11,316 nucleotides of DNA from Thermohalobaculum sp964467005 (GCA_964467005.1 CAYXPI010000121.1:1-11316), one strand, 5' to 3'; counted from the stretch's first letter, positions 1 through 6,700 are shown. Notes: a model not told the origin generated them from the sequence alone. A program made the numbers and translations.

Positions 1-270
1 GTTGCCCGACGCGACCTCGTCGAACACGTCGAAGGCCCCGACCCGCTCGCCGGCCGCGAAATAGTCCACGGCGATCCGCCCGTCGGTCACCTCGGTGATC
101 CGGGCGGCCAGCCGCTGGGCGCTGGTTCCGAGGCCCGGGAAGTCCCGGGGCCAGGTCGACACGATCACCAGCTCGACGCGGCCCTGCGCGACGGCCGGCG
201 CCGCAAGGCCCGCCGCCGCGGTCGCGCCAGCACCCACCCCGGCGGTCTTGATAAACGATCGACGATCCAT
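1..270 (-). CDS. TRAP transporter substrate-binding protein, DctP family (5' part only)
   Basis: The first 90 codons of a gene read leftward and cut by the window edge. The start ATG (270-268) follows a strong Shine-Dalgarno, GGGAGGA. The N-terminus DRRSFIK is a twin-arginine (Tat) motif. A hydrophobic Ala/Gly stretch follows and ends APAVAQ, giving a likely cleavage after residue 28, so the protein is expected to be folded in the cytoplasm and exported to the periplasm. Mature residues 30-90 include STWPRDFPGLGTSAQ, an ITEVTDGRI segment, YFAAGE and FDVFDEVASGN. This is the usual opening of DctP-type binding proteins, in which the first domain begins with a strand and the conserved ATGG/TDGR and AGE elements follow. 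Such proteins hand carboxylates or similar ligands to a DctQM membrane pair. The ligand cannot be told from this fragment, and no dctQ or dctM is visible. The family call is fairly sure. Confidence 0.82.
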   Translation of the reverse strand, partial: MDRRSFIKTAGVGAGATAAAGLAAPAVAQGRVELVIVSTWPRDFPGLGTSAQRLAARITEVTDGRIAVDYFAAGERVGAFDVFDEVASGN

Positions 271-322
271 TCCGTCCTCCCTGGAACCTTTAGTTGTCCA
301 GTCGCATGCGCGACCCAGCCGC

Positions 323-352
323 ACCATAGAGCAGCGTTTTGGCCGTTGCCAA
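323..352 (-). promoter_or_regulatory. Candidate sigma-70 promoter for the TRAP binding-protein gene
   Basis: On the minus strand TTGGCA (352-347) is followed by 18 bases and then TATGGT (328-323). This is 5/6 and 4/6 to the -35 and -10 consensus. Transcription would start near 316, leaving a leader of about 45 bases that holds the GGGAGGA Shine-Dalgarno. The element lies in the 130-base gap between the FAD oxidoreductase stop (401) and the TRAP start (270), which argues that the TRAP gene has its own promoter rather than reading through. No terminator hairpin is visible in the same gap. Confidence 0.45.
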
Positions 353-400
353 GCGATTGCCGTGGTCGAACGGTCCTAAAATGCGCGTGAACGGGACAGA

Positions 401-1522
401 TCATGACCCTGTTGACCGGGGAAGGAGGCCTTTCGTGAGCTGCGCCCCGGGCCGGGTCTCGGACGGGAGCGCCGGTGCCGGGCGCCCGACGATCTCCGCC
501 GCCACGGCCTGGCCAACCGAATGCGCCAGAGCGAGGCCGATCTTGAACCCTCCCGTGGCCAGGAGGATCTTCGGGGCATCGGGCAGCGCGCCGACGAGAG
601 GCCCCCGCCCCGGAGGACGGGGCCGGATCCCGGCCCAACGCGCCCGCACCTTCGCCCCGGCGAGCGCCGGCAGCGTCGCGCGCGCGGCCGCCACCACGTC
701 GTCGAGCGCCGCGTCGGGCGCGGGGTCGGTCCAGTCGGGCTCGGAGGTTGCGCCGACCGCGACTCCGCGCCGATGGGCCACGACATAAAGGCCGGGGGCC
801 GTGACGAGCGCCCTCCCCGGGGCGAGCGCCGGCGCGAGCAACGCGGCCTGTCCCTTCACGCCGGCGCGGGGCGAGGCCAGGCCCGCCAGCGCGAGCGCCT
901 GCCATCCATTGGCCAGCACCACGCGCTCCGCAAAGATCCGCCCCCGGTCGAACGCCGCGCCCCCCGGCTCGAGGCGGAGGCAGCGCCAGCCGAGGAGGAG
1001 CCGCGCCCGCCCGTCGAGTGAGGCCGCGAGGGCCGCAAGGTAGAGCGGCGGGTCGATCTGGGCCGACAGGGTGTCGAGCGCCGCGCCGAAGGGGGCGGCC
1101 TCGGGCGCCACGCCGTCGAGCTCCGGCGCGCCCGGCTCGACGAGGCGGAGAGCCCCCGCCCCCGCCCAGGCCGCCGTCGCCGCCGCCGCCCGCTCAGGCA
1201 CGCGCGCCCGTGCCGCCTCCGAGCGGAGGAGCGCCAGCCGACCCGACGGTCGATAGCCGGTCTCCCGTCCCGTCTCGGCTTCGAGCCGTGCCACTTCTCC
1301 CGGGAGCGTGCGCAGCCCCGCGAGCTGCATCGCCTTCAGATGGCTCCATCCCACGGGATCGTGCGGGGCGAGCGCCCCCACCGGCGTCGCGCTCGCGCCC
1401 GCCCCGATCGCACCCGCCTCGGCCAGCGTCACCGAGAGCCCGGCCTCGAGGCAGGCCCGCGCGCACCAGAGGCCGAAGACACCGCCGCCTACGACGAGCA
1501 CATCGCTCCGAGCCTCCGTCAT
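401..1522 (-). CDS. FAD-dependent oxidoreductase, DAO family (possible stand-alone MnmC1-type partner of MnmD)
   Basis: 373 residues, the usual size for the D-amino-acid/glycine oxidase (DAO) fold. The start at 1522 is chosen because ATG follows AAGGGGTGAGG and the protein then opens directly with DVLVVGGGVFGL. This is the Rossmann dinucleotide motif GGGVFG at 12-17, with the ribose-binding acidic residue E35 at the end of the second strand. GASATPVGALAP (42-53) is the second FAD contact typical of DAO proteins. GIRPRPPGRGPLVG and ATGGFKIGLALAHSVG near the C-terminus are the family's closing FAD-binding region. The gene is divergent from mnmD with only 47 bases between start codons. In enterobacterial MnmC, an FAD oxidase domain of this family is fused to the MnmD methyltransferase and removes the carboxymethyl group from cmnm5(s2)U34. 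The arrangement here suggests, but does not prove, the same role; a glycine or other amine oxidase is the alternative. It ends 130 bases before the TRAP gene start. Confidence 0.8.
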   Translation of the reverse strand: MTEARSDVLVVGGGVFGLWCARACLEAGLSVTLAEAGAIGAGASATPVGALAPHDPVGWSHLKAMQLAGLRTLPGEVARLEAETGRETGYRPSGRLALLRSEAARARVPERAAAATAAWAGAGALRLVEPGAPELDGVAPEAAPFGAALDTLSAQIDPPLYLAALAASLDGRARLLLGWRCLRLEPGGAAFDRGRIFAERVVLANGWQALALAGLASPRAGVKGQAALLAPALAPGRALVTAPGLYVVAHRRGVAVGATSEPDWTDPAPDAALDDVVAAARATLPALAGAKVRARWAGIRPRPPGRGPLVGALPDAPKILLATGGFKIGLALAHSVGQAVAAEIVGRPAPALPSETRPGAQLTKGLLPRSTGS

Positions 1523-1569
1523 CGGCCTCACCCCTTGCCTTTGCGCGCGCCCCACGCCACACCGGCGCC

Positions 1570-2262
1570 ATGGCCGGGAATTCTGTCGAGACATCTTTGG
1601 ACTGGCGGGACGGAAACGTGCCGGTCTCCCGTCTGTACGACGATCTCTACTACTCCGCCGAGGACGGACTTGCCGAGAGCCGCCACGTCTTTCTCGACGG
1701 CAACGATCTCTCCCAGCGCTGGCCCGGGCTCCTGCACTTCGCGATCGCGGAGCTGGGCTTCGGCACCGGGCTCAATTTCCTCGCCGCCTGGGAGCGGTGG
1801 CGCGAGACCGCGGCCCCCGCCGGGGAGCTCTCCTACACCGCCTTCGAGATCGCCCCGCTCAGCGCCGAGATCATGGGCCGCGCGCTCGCCCGCTGGCCGT
1901 CGCTTTTGCCGCTCGCCTCGGATCTCCTGCGCGTCTGGCGCGGCGGGGGGGAGATGCGCCTGCCGGGCGCCCGGCTTGAGGTGATCCTTGGCGACGCGCG
2001 GGACCGGGTGCCGCGCTGGCGGGGCGAGGCGGACGCGTGGTTCCTCGACGGCTTCGCGCCCTCGCGCAACCCCGAGCTCTGGGAGCCGGGGCTGATGACC
2101 GCGGTCTTCGAGCGCACGGTGCCGGGCGGCAGCGTGGCCACCTATTCGGCCGCGGGTCAGGTGCGGCGAAACCTCACCCAGGCCGGGTTCCGTGTCTTCA
2201 AGCGGCCGGGTTACGGCACCAAACGAGACATGACAATCGGGCGCCGGCCGAGCGCCGGATGA
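1570..2262 (+). CDS. mnmD: tRNA 5-methylaminomethyl-2-thiouridine methyltransferase MnmD
   Basis: 230 residues, matching the single-domain MnmD (DUF752) methyltransferase. It uses S-adenosylmethionine to convert nm5(s2)U34 in the tRNA wobble position to mnm5(s2)U34, acting in the cytoplasm. The opening LDWRDGNVPVSRLYDDLYYS and the ESRHVFLDGND segment (36-46) are family-typical. ELGFGTGLNF (61-70) is the SAM-binding motif I and FEIAPLS (92-98) the next acidic strand. DAWFLDGFAPSRNPELW (155-171) is the hallmark MnmC/MnmD loop, and YSAAGQVRRNLTQAGF (192-207) with KRPGYGTKRDM (211-221) closes the domain. There is no fused FAD domain; the oxidase is the divergent neighbour. No clear Shine-Dalgarno precedes the ATG at 1570 (CACACCGGCGCC), so a short or absent leader is possible. 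The reading frame is open upstream, but that part overlaps the neighbour antisense and shows no family similarity. Confidence 0.92.
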   Translation: MAGNSVETSLDWRDGNVPVSRLYDDLYYSAEDGLAESRHVFLDGNDLSQRWPGLLHFAIAELGFGTGLNFLAAWERWRETAAPAGELSYTAFEIAPLSAEIMGRALARWPSLLPLASDLLRVWRGGGEMRLPGARLEVILGDARDRVPRWRGEADAWFLDGFAPSRNPELWEPGLMTAVFERTVPGGSVATYSAAGQVRRNLTQAGFRVFKRPGYGTKRDMTIGRRPSAG

Positions 2263-2337
2263 CGCCTCCCGGCGGACCGAATTTCGGCTGTCTCCTCATC
2301 AACTTAGGTCAAATTGCGCTCTTCCCTAGATCTTGCG

Positions 2338-2353
2338 TTTACCAGTCATTAAC
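2338..2353 (+). promoter_or_regulatory. CtrA-like binding box
   Basis: TTTA-CCAGTCA-TTAAC matches the alphaproteobacterial CtrA consensus TTAA-N7-TTAAC with one mismatch in the left half. It lies 33 bases before the ATG of the 106-residue gene and 75 bases after mnmD, in an unusually AT-richer patch (about 2281-2360) of an otherwise very GC-rich window. A CtrA site overlapping the -35 region of the downstream gene is the geometry seen at CtrA-activated promoters in Caulobacter. The match was found by eye, and such short sites also occur by chance, although less often at this GC content. Confidence 0.45.
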
Positions 2354-2386
2354 AAACCAGATGCATGGTGTCTGCAGAGGTCGGGA

Positions 2387-2707
2387 ATGGACAAGCCCGA
2401 GGGCAATGCGAACCAGCGCGAGGCAGGCATGATCGACGGAGAGCCGGCGGCGGACGAACAGTACAGGGTCGACGAGGTTCTGGCCTCGATCCGCCTGCCG
2501 CTGGAGAATGTGGAATACACCATAGAGCAGTTCCTGCTCGCGAACGGATGCCGGCTCGATGTCGAGACCCGGCTCCTGCTCGCCGGTGTGCGGGACTGTG
2601 TGGGCCGCGTCGCGGTCTCCACCCGGCGGCTCGGCCGCGCGCCGGAGCGTCCCGGTCCGACGAGATCGGGCCCGGAACGGGAGGAGCCGCGCTCCCGCGT
2701 CGCTTGA
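2387..2707 (+). CDS. Small conserved-looking helical protein of unknown function
   Basis: 106 residues, no recognised family. The ATG at 2387 is preferred over the in-frame ATG at 2333 because AGAGG (2376-2380) sits 6 bases before it, and because 2333 would place the CtrA-like box inside the gene. Residues 28-83 form an amphipathic, probably all-helical core (VDEVLASIRLPLENVEYTI, then FLLANGCRLDVETRLLLAGV) with two cysteines, C55 and C71. Both ends are charged and look disordered: an acidic/Asn-rich start and a Pro/Arg/Glu-rich tail from about 85. There is no signal peptide or membrane segment, so it is probably cytosolic. The gene stands alone in its direction, with mnmD ending 124 bases before and hyuA starting 67 bases after. 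The core resembles short regulatory or adaptor proteins only in general style. Its promoter suggests possible cell-cycle or motility-linked control; no function can be assigned. Confidence 0.65.
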   Translation: MDKPEGNANQREAGMIDGEPAADEQYRVDEVLASIRLPLENVEYTIEQFLLANGCRLDVETRLLLAGVRDCVGRVAVSTRRLGRAPERPGPTRSGPEREEPRSRVA

Positions 2708-2774
2708 CCCCCCTTGCGCGCGGGCCCGTCTTGGGCTTTGAGCGCGGCCGGAGCGGTCGCGGAGGGCACGGCGC

Positions 2775-4787
2775 ATGGGCGGCACGCGGATCGGTCTCGA
2801 CACCGGCGGCACCTACACGGATGCGGTGGCGATCGACGCGGCGGCCATGGCGACCGGTCCCGCGGCGATCCGGGCCACGGCCAAGCGGCTCACCACCCAT
2901 GCGGCGCTCGCGGAGGGGGTGGGCGCCGCCCTCGCGGCGGTGATGGAAACGGCCGGGATTGCGGCGGAGGACGTGGGCCTCGTCGCACTCTCCACCACGC
3001 TCGCGACCAACGCTCTGGTGGAGGGCCAGGGCGGTCGGGCCGCGCTCGTGCTGATCGGCTTCGACGCGGCGGACGTCGCCCGACAAGGGCTGGGCGCCGC
3101 GCTTGCCGGCGCACCGCTCCTGCGCATCGCGGGGGGGCACGACGCCACCGGCCGCGCCGACGCCCCCCTCGATCTCGACGCGCTCCGCCGGGGTCTGCCG
3201 GGGGCCGAGGCTTACGCCGTCTGCGCCCGGTTCGCCACCCGCAACCCGGAGCACGAACGCGCCGCCGCGGCCGAGATCGCCGCCCTCACAGGACGCCCGG
3301 TCACTCCGTCGCACGCGCTCTCGGCCCGTCTCGGCGGGCCGAAGCGCGCGCTCACCGCCCTCCTCAACGCCCAGCTCACCCCGCTTCTCGACCGGCTGAT
3401 CGCGGCCACGCTCGACCGGATCGCCGCCCTCGGCCTGCGCGCGCCGCTCATGGTGGTTCGGGGCGACGGCGCGCTCGTCTCCGCCGAGGTCGCCCGCGCC
3501 CGCCCGGTGGAGACGATCCTCTCCGGCCCCGCGGCGAGCCTGGTCGGCGCCGGCTGGCTCACGGGCCTCAGAACGGCCCTCGTCGCGGATCTCGGCGGCA
3601 CGACGACCGATCTCGGCGTCCTTCGCGACGGGCGCCCGCGGCTCGACCCGGACGGCGCCCGCGTCGGCCCCCACCGCACGATGGTGGAGGCGGTGGCGAT
3701 GGCGACCCACGGCCTGGGCGGGGACAGCCGGCTGGACCTCGACCCCGCGCGCTCCGGGGTCGCCGCGCTCCGCCTCGGCCCCGGCCGGGTCGAGCCCGTC
3801 GCGAGATTTGCCGAGCGCCACCCCGAGCTGGTGGCGGCGACGCTCGCTCGCCAAGCCGCCCAGCCCCGGCCGGGGCCGGAGGACGCGGTGTTCCTCCACG
3901 CGCGGAGGACCGAGCCCGCGCTGGAGGGCGCGGCCGGGGCGCTCCTCGCCCGCCTCTCTCGGGCCCCGGAGGCGGCCGACATCGTGCTCGCCGACCGATC
4001 CACGCGCGCCGCGTTCCGCACGCTCGAGGCCGAGGGCCGGGTCGGCCGGGCCGCGCCCACGCCGACGGACGCGCTCCACGCACTCGGCCGCTTCACGCCA
4101 TGGAACGCGGAGGCCGCCCGAACGGCGCTCGATCTCCTGGCCCGGCGGCGGGGCGCGGACGGGCTCGCGGTGGCGGCCGACGGCCAAGCGCTCGCCGACG
4201 CCGCGCTCGCGCGTTTCGCGCGGATCTCGGCCAAGGCCGCTCTGGCGGCCGCGCTGGCCGAGGACGGCTATCCCGAGGGCCTCGAGACCACGCCCTTCGC
4301 CGAGGCCGCGCTCTCCGGGCGGCGGGGGCTCGTCGCGCCTCGGCTCGCGCTCACGGCGCCACTGGTTGCGCTCGGTGCAGGTGCGGCCACCCACTATCCC
4401 GCCATCGGTGCGCTTCTGGGCGCGGACACGCGGATCCCGGCCCATGCGGATGTGGCCAATGCGGTGGGCGCGGTGGTGGGCGGGGTGCAAATCCGGCGGA
4501 CCGGGGCGGTCACCTGCCCTTCGGACGGGCGGTACCGGGCGCATCTGCCCACGGGGCCGCAGGATTTCGAGACCGCCGCGGCGGCGGAAACCGCCCTCCG
4601 CGACGCCCTTGTCGAGGCCGCGCGGGCCGAGGCCGTCGCCGCCGGGGCTGAGGCCCCCACGTTTGCAGACCGGATCTCGCGCCGGGAGGTGACGGTGGAG
4701 GGCCGGGTGCAGTATGTAGAGGCGGAGGTGACGGTCACCGCCAGCGGCCGTCCCAGGCTCGCCAAGCCCGAGGAGACGCCCGGATGA
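2775..4787 (+). CDS. Hydantoinase/oxoprolinase family protein (HyuA-like ASKHA ATPase fold)
   Basis: 670 residues, close to the usual size of HyuA-type subunits. The ATG at 2775 follows GGAGGG (2761-2766). IGLDTGGTYTDAV (6-18) is the phosphate-1 loop of the acetate/sugar kinase-Hsp70-actin fold. STTLATNALVEG (73-84) is the conserved hydantoinase N-domain motif. GDGALVS (230-236), SGPAAS (250-255), ADLGGTTTDLG (271-281, phosphate-2) and GLGGDSR (313-319) are the markers of the Hydantoinase_A domain. Family members use ATP to open cyclic amides (hydantoins, 5-oxoproline) or to activate ketones for carboxylation, normally with a HyuB partner. No hyuB-type gene lies beside it, so the substrate is unknown and calling it a hydantoinase would be overreach. 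The last codons overlap the next gene by four bases (ATGA), which makes it the head of an operon with the GNAT protein and rlmJ. Confidence 0.85.
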   Translation: MGGTRIGLDTGGTYTDAVAIDAAAMATGPAAIRATAKRLTTHAALAEGVGAALAAVMETAGIAAEDVGLVALSTTLATNALVEGQGGRAALVLIGFDAADVARQGLGAALAGAPLLRIAGGHDATGRADAPLDLDALRRGLPGAEAYAVCARFATRNPEHERAAAAEIAALTGRPVTPSHALSARLGGPKRALTALLNAQLTPLLDRLIAATLDRIAALGLRAPLMVVRGDGALVSAEVARARPVETILSGPAASLVGAGWLTGLRTALVADLGGTTTDLGVLRDGRPRLDPDGARVGPHRTMVEAVAMATHGLGGDSRLDLDPARSGVAALRLGPGRVEPVARFAERHPELVAATLARQAAQPRPGPEDAVFLHARRTEPALEGAAGALLARLSRAPEAADIVLADRSTRAAFRTLEAEGRVGRAAPTPTDALHALGRFTPWNAEAARTALDLLARRRGADGLAVAADGQALADAALARFARISAKAALAAALAEDGYPEGLETTPFAEAALSGRRGLVAPRLALTAPLVALGAGAATHYPAIGALLGADTRIPAHADVANAVGAVVGGVQIRRTGAVTCPSDGRYRAHLPTGPQDFETAAAAETALRDALVEAARAEAVAAGAEAPTFADRISRREVTVEGRVQYVEAEVTVTASGRPRLAKPEETPG

Positions 4788-5371
4788 CCCTCAAGATCGC
4801 GCCCATTCCCGCCGAGGCGCTCGCCTCCCATCTCGACGCGCTGGCCGATCTCCGGATCGCGGTGTTCCGCGCCTGGCCCTATCTCTACGCTGGCGACCGG
4901 GAGTACGAGCGCAGCTATCTCCGGCCCTATGCCGAGAGCGCCGAGGTGATTGTGGTGGGCGCTTTCGACGGCGACCGGCTGGTGGGCGCGGCCACGGGCA
5001 CCCCGCTCGAAGACCACGCGGCGGAGTTTGCGGAGCCCTTCGGCGCGGCGGGCCTCGCGCTCGGGGAAGTGTTTTACATGGCCGAGTCGGTGCTCCTGCC
5101 CGCCTATCGCGGCCAGGGCGCCGGCCACGCCTTCTTCGACGCCCGCGAGGCCCATGCGCGGCGCCTCGGCCGGAGCCACGCGGCCTTCTGCGCCGTCCGC
5201 CGCGCGGAGGATCACCCGGCCCGGCCCGAGGGCTATCGCCCGCTCGACCCCTTCTGGCGTGCCCGCGGCTACCGGCCCATGCCGGACGCGGTCGCCCGCT
5301 TCGCCTGGCGCGACATCGGCGCGGCGGAGGAGACGGAGAAGCCCATGCAGGTCTGGCTCCGCGCCCTCTGA
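4784..5371 (+). CDS. GNAT-family N-acetyltransferase
   Basis: 195 residues. The start ATG overlaps the hyuA stop in ATGA, a sign of translational coupling. The protein fits the GNAT fold. It has an N-terminal helical part (ALADLRIAVFRAWPYLYAGDREYE, 19-42), then strands VIVVGAF and LVGAATGTPL. Next comes FYMAESVLLPAYRGQGAGHAFFDARE (97-122), in which V-L-L-P-A-Y-R-G-Q-G-A-G is motif A, the acetyl-CoA pyrophosphate-binding loop (R/Q-x-x-G-x-A/G). FWRARGYRP near residue 158 is the usual 'F/Y-ALGF-x' C-terminal element. It would transfer an acetyl group from acetyl-CoA to an amine; the substrate cannot be read from the sequence. Cotranscription with the HyuA-like gene and rlmJ gives no firm hint of substrate. 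Cytosolic; no signal or membrane segment. Confidence 0.86.
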   Translation: MTLKIAPIPAEALASHLDALADLRIAVFRAWPYLYAGDREYERSYLRPYAESAEVIVVGAFDGDRLVGAATGTPLEDHAAEFAEPFGAAGLALGEVFYMAESVLLPAYRGQGAGHAFFDAREAHARRLGRSHAAFCAVRRAEDHPARPEGYRPLDPFWRARGYRPMPDAVARFAWRDIGAAEETEKPMQVWLRAL

Positions 5372-5375
5372 CCCC

Positions 5376-6137
5376 ATGCTCTCCTACCAGCACGCCTATC
5401 ATGCGGGGAACGTGGCCGACCTGCACAAGCACGCGGCCCTCGCCGCGCTCCTCGAGCGTCTCACCCAGAAGCCGAGGCCCGTGAGCTATCTCGAGAGCCA
5501 TGCGGGGCGCGGGCTCTATGACCTCGCGGGGCCGGAAGCGACCAAGACCGGGGAGGCCGCGGTGGGCATCGGCCGCGCCACACCCACCGGCGCCTACGCC
5601 AGGGCGCTCGAGGAGGTGCGGGCCCGTCACGGGCCCACGGCTTATCCAGGCTCGCCGCTTCTGGCGCGCACACTCCTGCGCGAGCGGGATCGGATGATCC
5701 TCTGCGAGCGGCACCCACAGGAGCATGCCGCCCTGCGCCGGGCCCTCGGCGGTCCGGGAGTCGCGATCCATCGGCGGGATGGGCATGCCGGCCTCCGCGC
5801 CCTCACCCCGCCCGATCCGCGACGGGGGCTTGCGCTCGTCGACCCGAGCTATGAGGTGAAGGAAGAGTACGCCCAGGCGGCGGAGACCGCCCGTGCGGTC
5901 GCGGCGCGCTGGCCGGAGGGGGTGGTGGCGCTCTGGTACCCCGTGCTCGCGGCCGGACGGCACCATGGACTTCGCGCGGCCCTTCCCGGCGCCGAGTTCC
6001 ACGAGATGCGACTGACACAGCCGGCCGAGCGCGGGATGCTCGGCGCGGGGTTCGCGGTCCTCAACCCGCCTTATGGCGCGGCGGAGGCGCTCGCCGCGGC
6101 CTGGGAGCCGTTCGCGGGCATCTTCGAGCGGGTCTGA
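5376..6137 (+). CDS. rlmJ: 23S rRNA (adenine(2030)-N6)-methyltransferase RlmJ
   Basis: 253 residues, somewhat shorter than E. coli RlmJ (280). The ATG at 5376 lies four bases after the GNAT stop, and the protein opens with the RlmJ signature LSYQHAYHAGNVADLHKH (2-19). YLESHAGRGLYDL (38-50) is SAM motif I. YPGSPLLA (90-97) and LCERHPQE (109-116) are further family blocks. WYPV (187-190) and LNPPYG (229-234) close it. The enzyme uses SAM to methylate N6 of A2030 in naked 23S rRNA during ribosome assembly. The catalytic motif IV, DPPY in E. coli, reads DPSY here (156-159, bases 5841-5852). Since the rest of the protein is intact and the flanking residues (ALVD, EVK) agree, this is probably a tolerated lineage variant rather than a sign of decay. 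Last gene of the hyuA-GNAT-rlmJ operon; its stop is only seven bases from the convergent neighbour's stop. Confidence 0.93.
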   Translation: MLSYQHAYHAGNVADLHKHAALAALLERLTQKPRPVSYLESHAGRGLYDLAGPEATKTGEAAVGIGRATPTGAYARALEEVRARHGPTAYPGSPLLARTLLRERDRMILCERHPQEHAALRRALGGPGVAIHRRDGHAGLRALTPPDPRRGLALVDPSYEVKEEYAQAAETARAVAARWPEGVVALWYPVLAAGRHHGLRAALPGAEFHEMRLTQPAERGMLGAGFAVLNPPYGAAEALAAAWEPFAGIFERV

Positions 6138-6144
6138 TCCGGTC

Positions 6145-6447
6145 TCAACTGTCGGAGTTCAGCCGGTCGCGCAAGATGTCGCCGGCGCTCGGCTCAACAG
6201 CCGAGCGATATGCCCGAAACATGCGCTCGCGGAGCCGTGCCGCGTCGCTCGACGGGAAGATGCGGCCGACGCATTCGCAAATGAGCAAGAGCACGACGAG
6301 GATAGTGGGGATCACGAAGAACCCCATAAACACAACGTCCGGCTCGATGCCCACATGCATCAAGGAGGTCAGCCACTCAAGTTCGCCGGCGGGCCCTGCC
6401 TCCACACCCTCGGGCTCGGACCAGCCGCCACCGTACTCTTTCGTCAT
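6145..6447 (-). CDS. Small single-pass membrane protein, unknown function
   Basis: 100 residues if started at ATG 6447 (MTKEYGGG); an upstream in-frame ATG at 6483 would add twelve Cys/Gly-rich residues and is less attractive. GGGTGG lies four bases before 6447, a weak ribosome site. The layout is an acidic, Gly-rich soluble stretch (1-36), one hydrophobic helix (about 37-60, VVFMGFFVIPTILVVLLLIC) and a basic, charged C-terminal part rich in Arg (70-97). By the positive-inside rule the C-terminus should face the cytoplasm. Two cysteines (C57, C59) sit at the inner end of the helix. Third codon positions are less GC-biased than in the neighbours (GTT, TTT, ATT, TTG, GCA are frequent), which may mean weaker selection or later arrival. 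It lies 3' of the tRNA-Arg gene on the same strand. No family recognised; the coding call rests on the clean hydrophobic helix and the open frame. Confidence 0.55.
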   Translation of the reverse strand: MTKEYGGGWSEPEGVEAGPAGELEWLTSLMHVGIEPDVVFMGFFVIPTILVVLLLICECVGRIFPSSDAARLRERMFRAYRSAVEPSAGDILRDRLNSDS

Positions 6448-6572
6448 GATGCCACCCACGCACAGGCGACACCCACCACACACCCATCGGTAATCTGTCC
6501 GCGATTCGGCTGGGGATCAATCGCGATCTGCGAACCCTGTCGGCGCGCGCGTTAACCGCGGGGCAAGGCTTG

Positions 6573-6585
6573 CACGCATAGCGTG
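6573..6585 (-). other. Hairpin directly after the tRNA CCA end
   Basis: Reading the minus strand past CCA gives CACGC-TAT-GCGTG, a perfect five-base stem with a three-base loop touching the tRNA 3' end. It is followed by CAAGCCTTGC, itself nearly self-complementary. There is no run of T, so it is not a standard Rho-independent terminator. It may act as a 3' trailer structure in processing or as a weak pause site, or be chance. Confidence 0.35.
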
Positions 6586-6662
6586 TGGCGACCCCGGTAG
6601 GACTCGAACCTACAGCCGTCGGATTAGAAGTCCGGTGCTCTATCCAGTTGAGCTACGGGGCC
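6586..6662 (-). tRNA. tRNA-Arg, anticodon TCT
   Basis: 77 bases on the minus strand including an encoded CCA. The acceptor stem is GGCCCCG paired with CGGGGTC (one G-T pair), followed by discriminator G. The D-arm is GCTC-AACTGGATA-GAGC. The anticodon arm is CCGGA-CTTCTAA-TCCGA, giving anticodon TCT flanked by the usual T33 and A37. The T-arm is TAGG-TTCGAGT-CCTA-type with the TTCGA loop. It reads AGA and, through wobble, AGG codons, which are rare in this window's genes. TCT is a tRNA whose wobble U34 is a known target of the mnm5U pathway, to which the mnmD gene in this window belongs. A promoter sits just upstream with a very short leader. Confidence 0.97.
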
Positions 6663-6671
6663 GGTGGCATC

Positions 6672-6700
6672 TGAATAGCCGCAGGCCCTGCCCCGCGCAA
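6672..6700 (-). promoter_or_regulatory. Promoter of tRNA-Arg
   Basis: On the minus strand TTGCGC (6700-6695), a 17-base spacer and TATTCA (6677-6672) form a plausible sigma-70 promoter. The expected start point is about three bases before the mature tRNA 5' end at 6662, and a very short leader of this kind is common for single tRNA genes. Nothing else is seen in the 157-base stretch 6663-6819, apart from the Shine-Dalgarno of the next gene. Confidence 0.5.

Noticed and set aside
1018..1569. Upstream open extension of the mnmD frame (184 codons)
   Set aside because: It is antisense to the FAD oxidoreductase, is made of Arg/Pro/Ala runs typical of a shadow frame, and the MnmD family starts at 1570.
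1523..1569. Promoters between the FAD oxidoreductase and mnmD starts
   Set aside because: No convincing -35/-10 pair on either strand within the 47 bases; the promoters probably overlap the opposite coding starts.
2724..2739. Possible terminator GCCC-GTCTT-GGGC-TTT after the 106-residue gene
   Set aside because: A four-base stem with only three T is too weak to call in DNA of this GC content.
2349..4544. A 731-codon minus-strand open frame
   Set aside because: Antisense shadow of the HyuA-like gene and the 106-residue gene; Arg/Gly-rich with no domain, whereas the plus-strand frame has clear ASKHA motifs.
4791..6002. A 403-codon minus-strand open frame
   Set aside because: Antisense to the GNAT and rlmJ genes, with no recognisable motif; caused by high GC.
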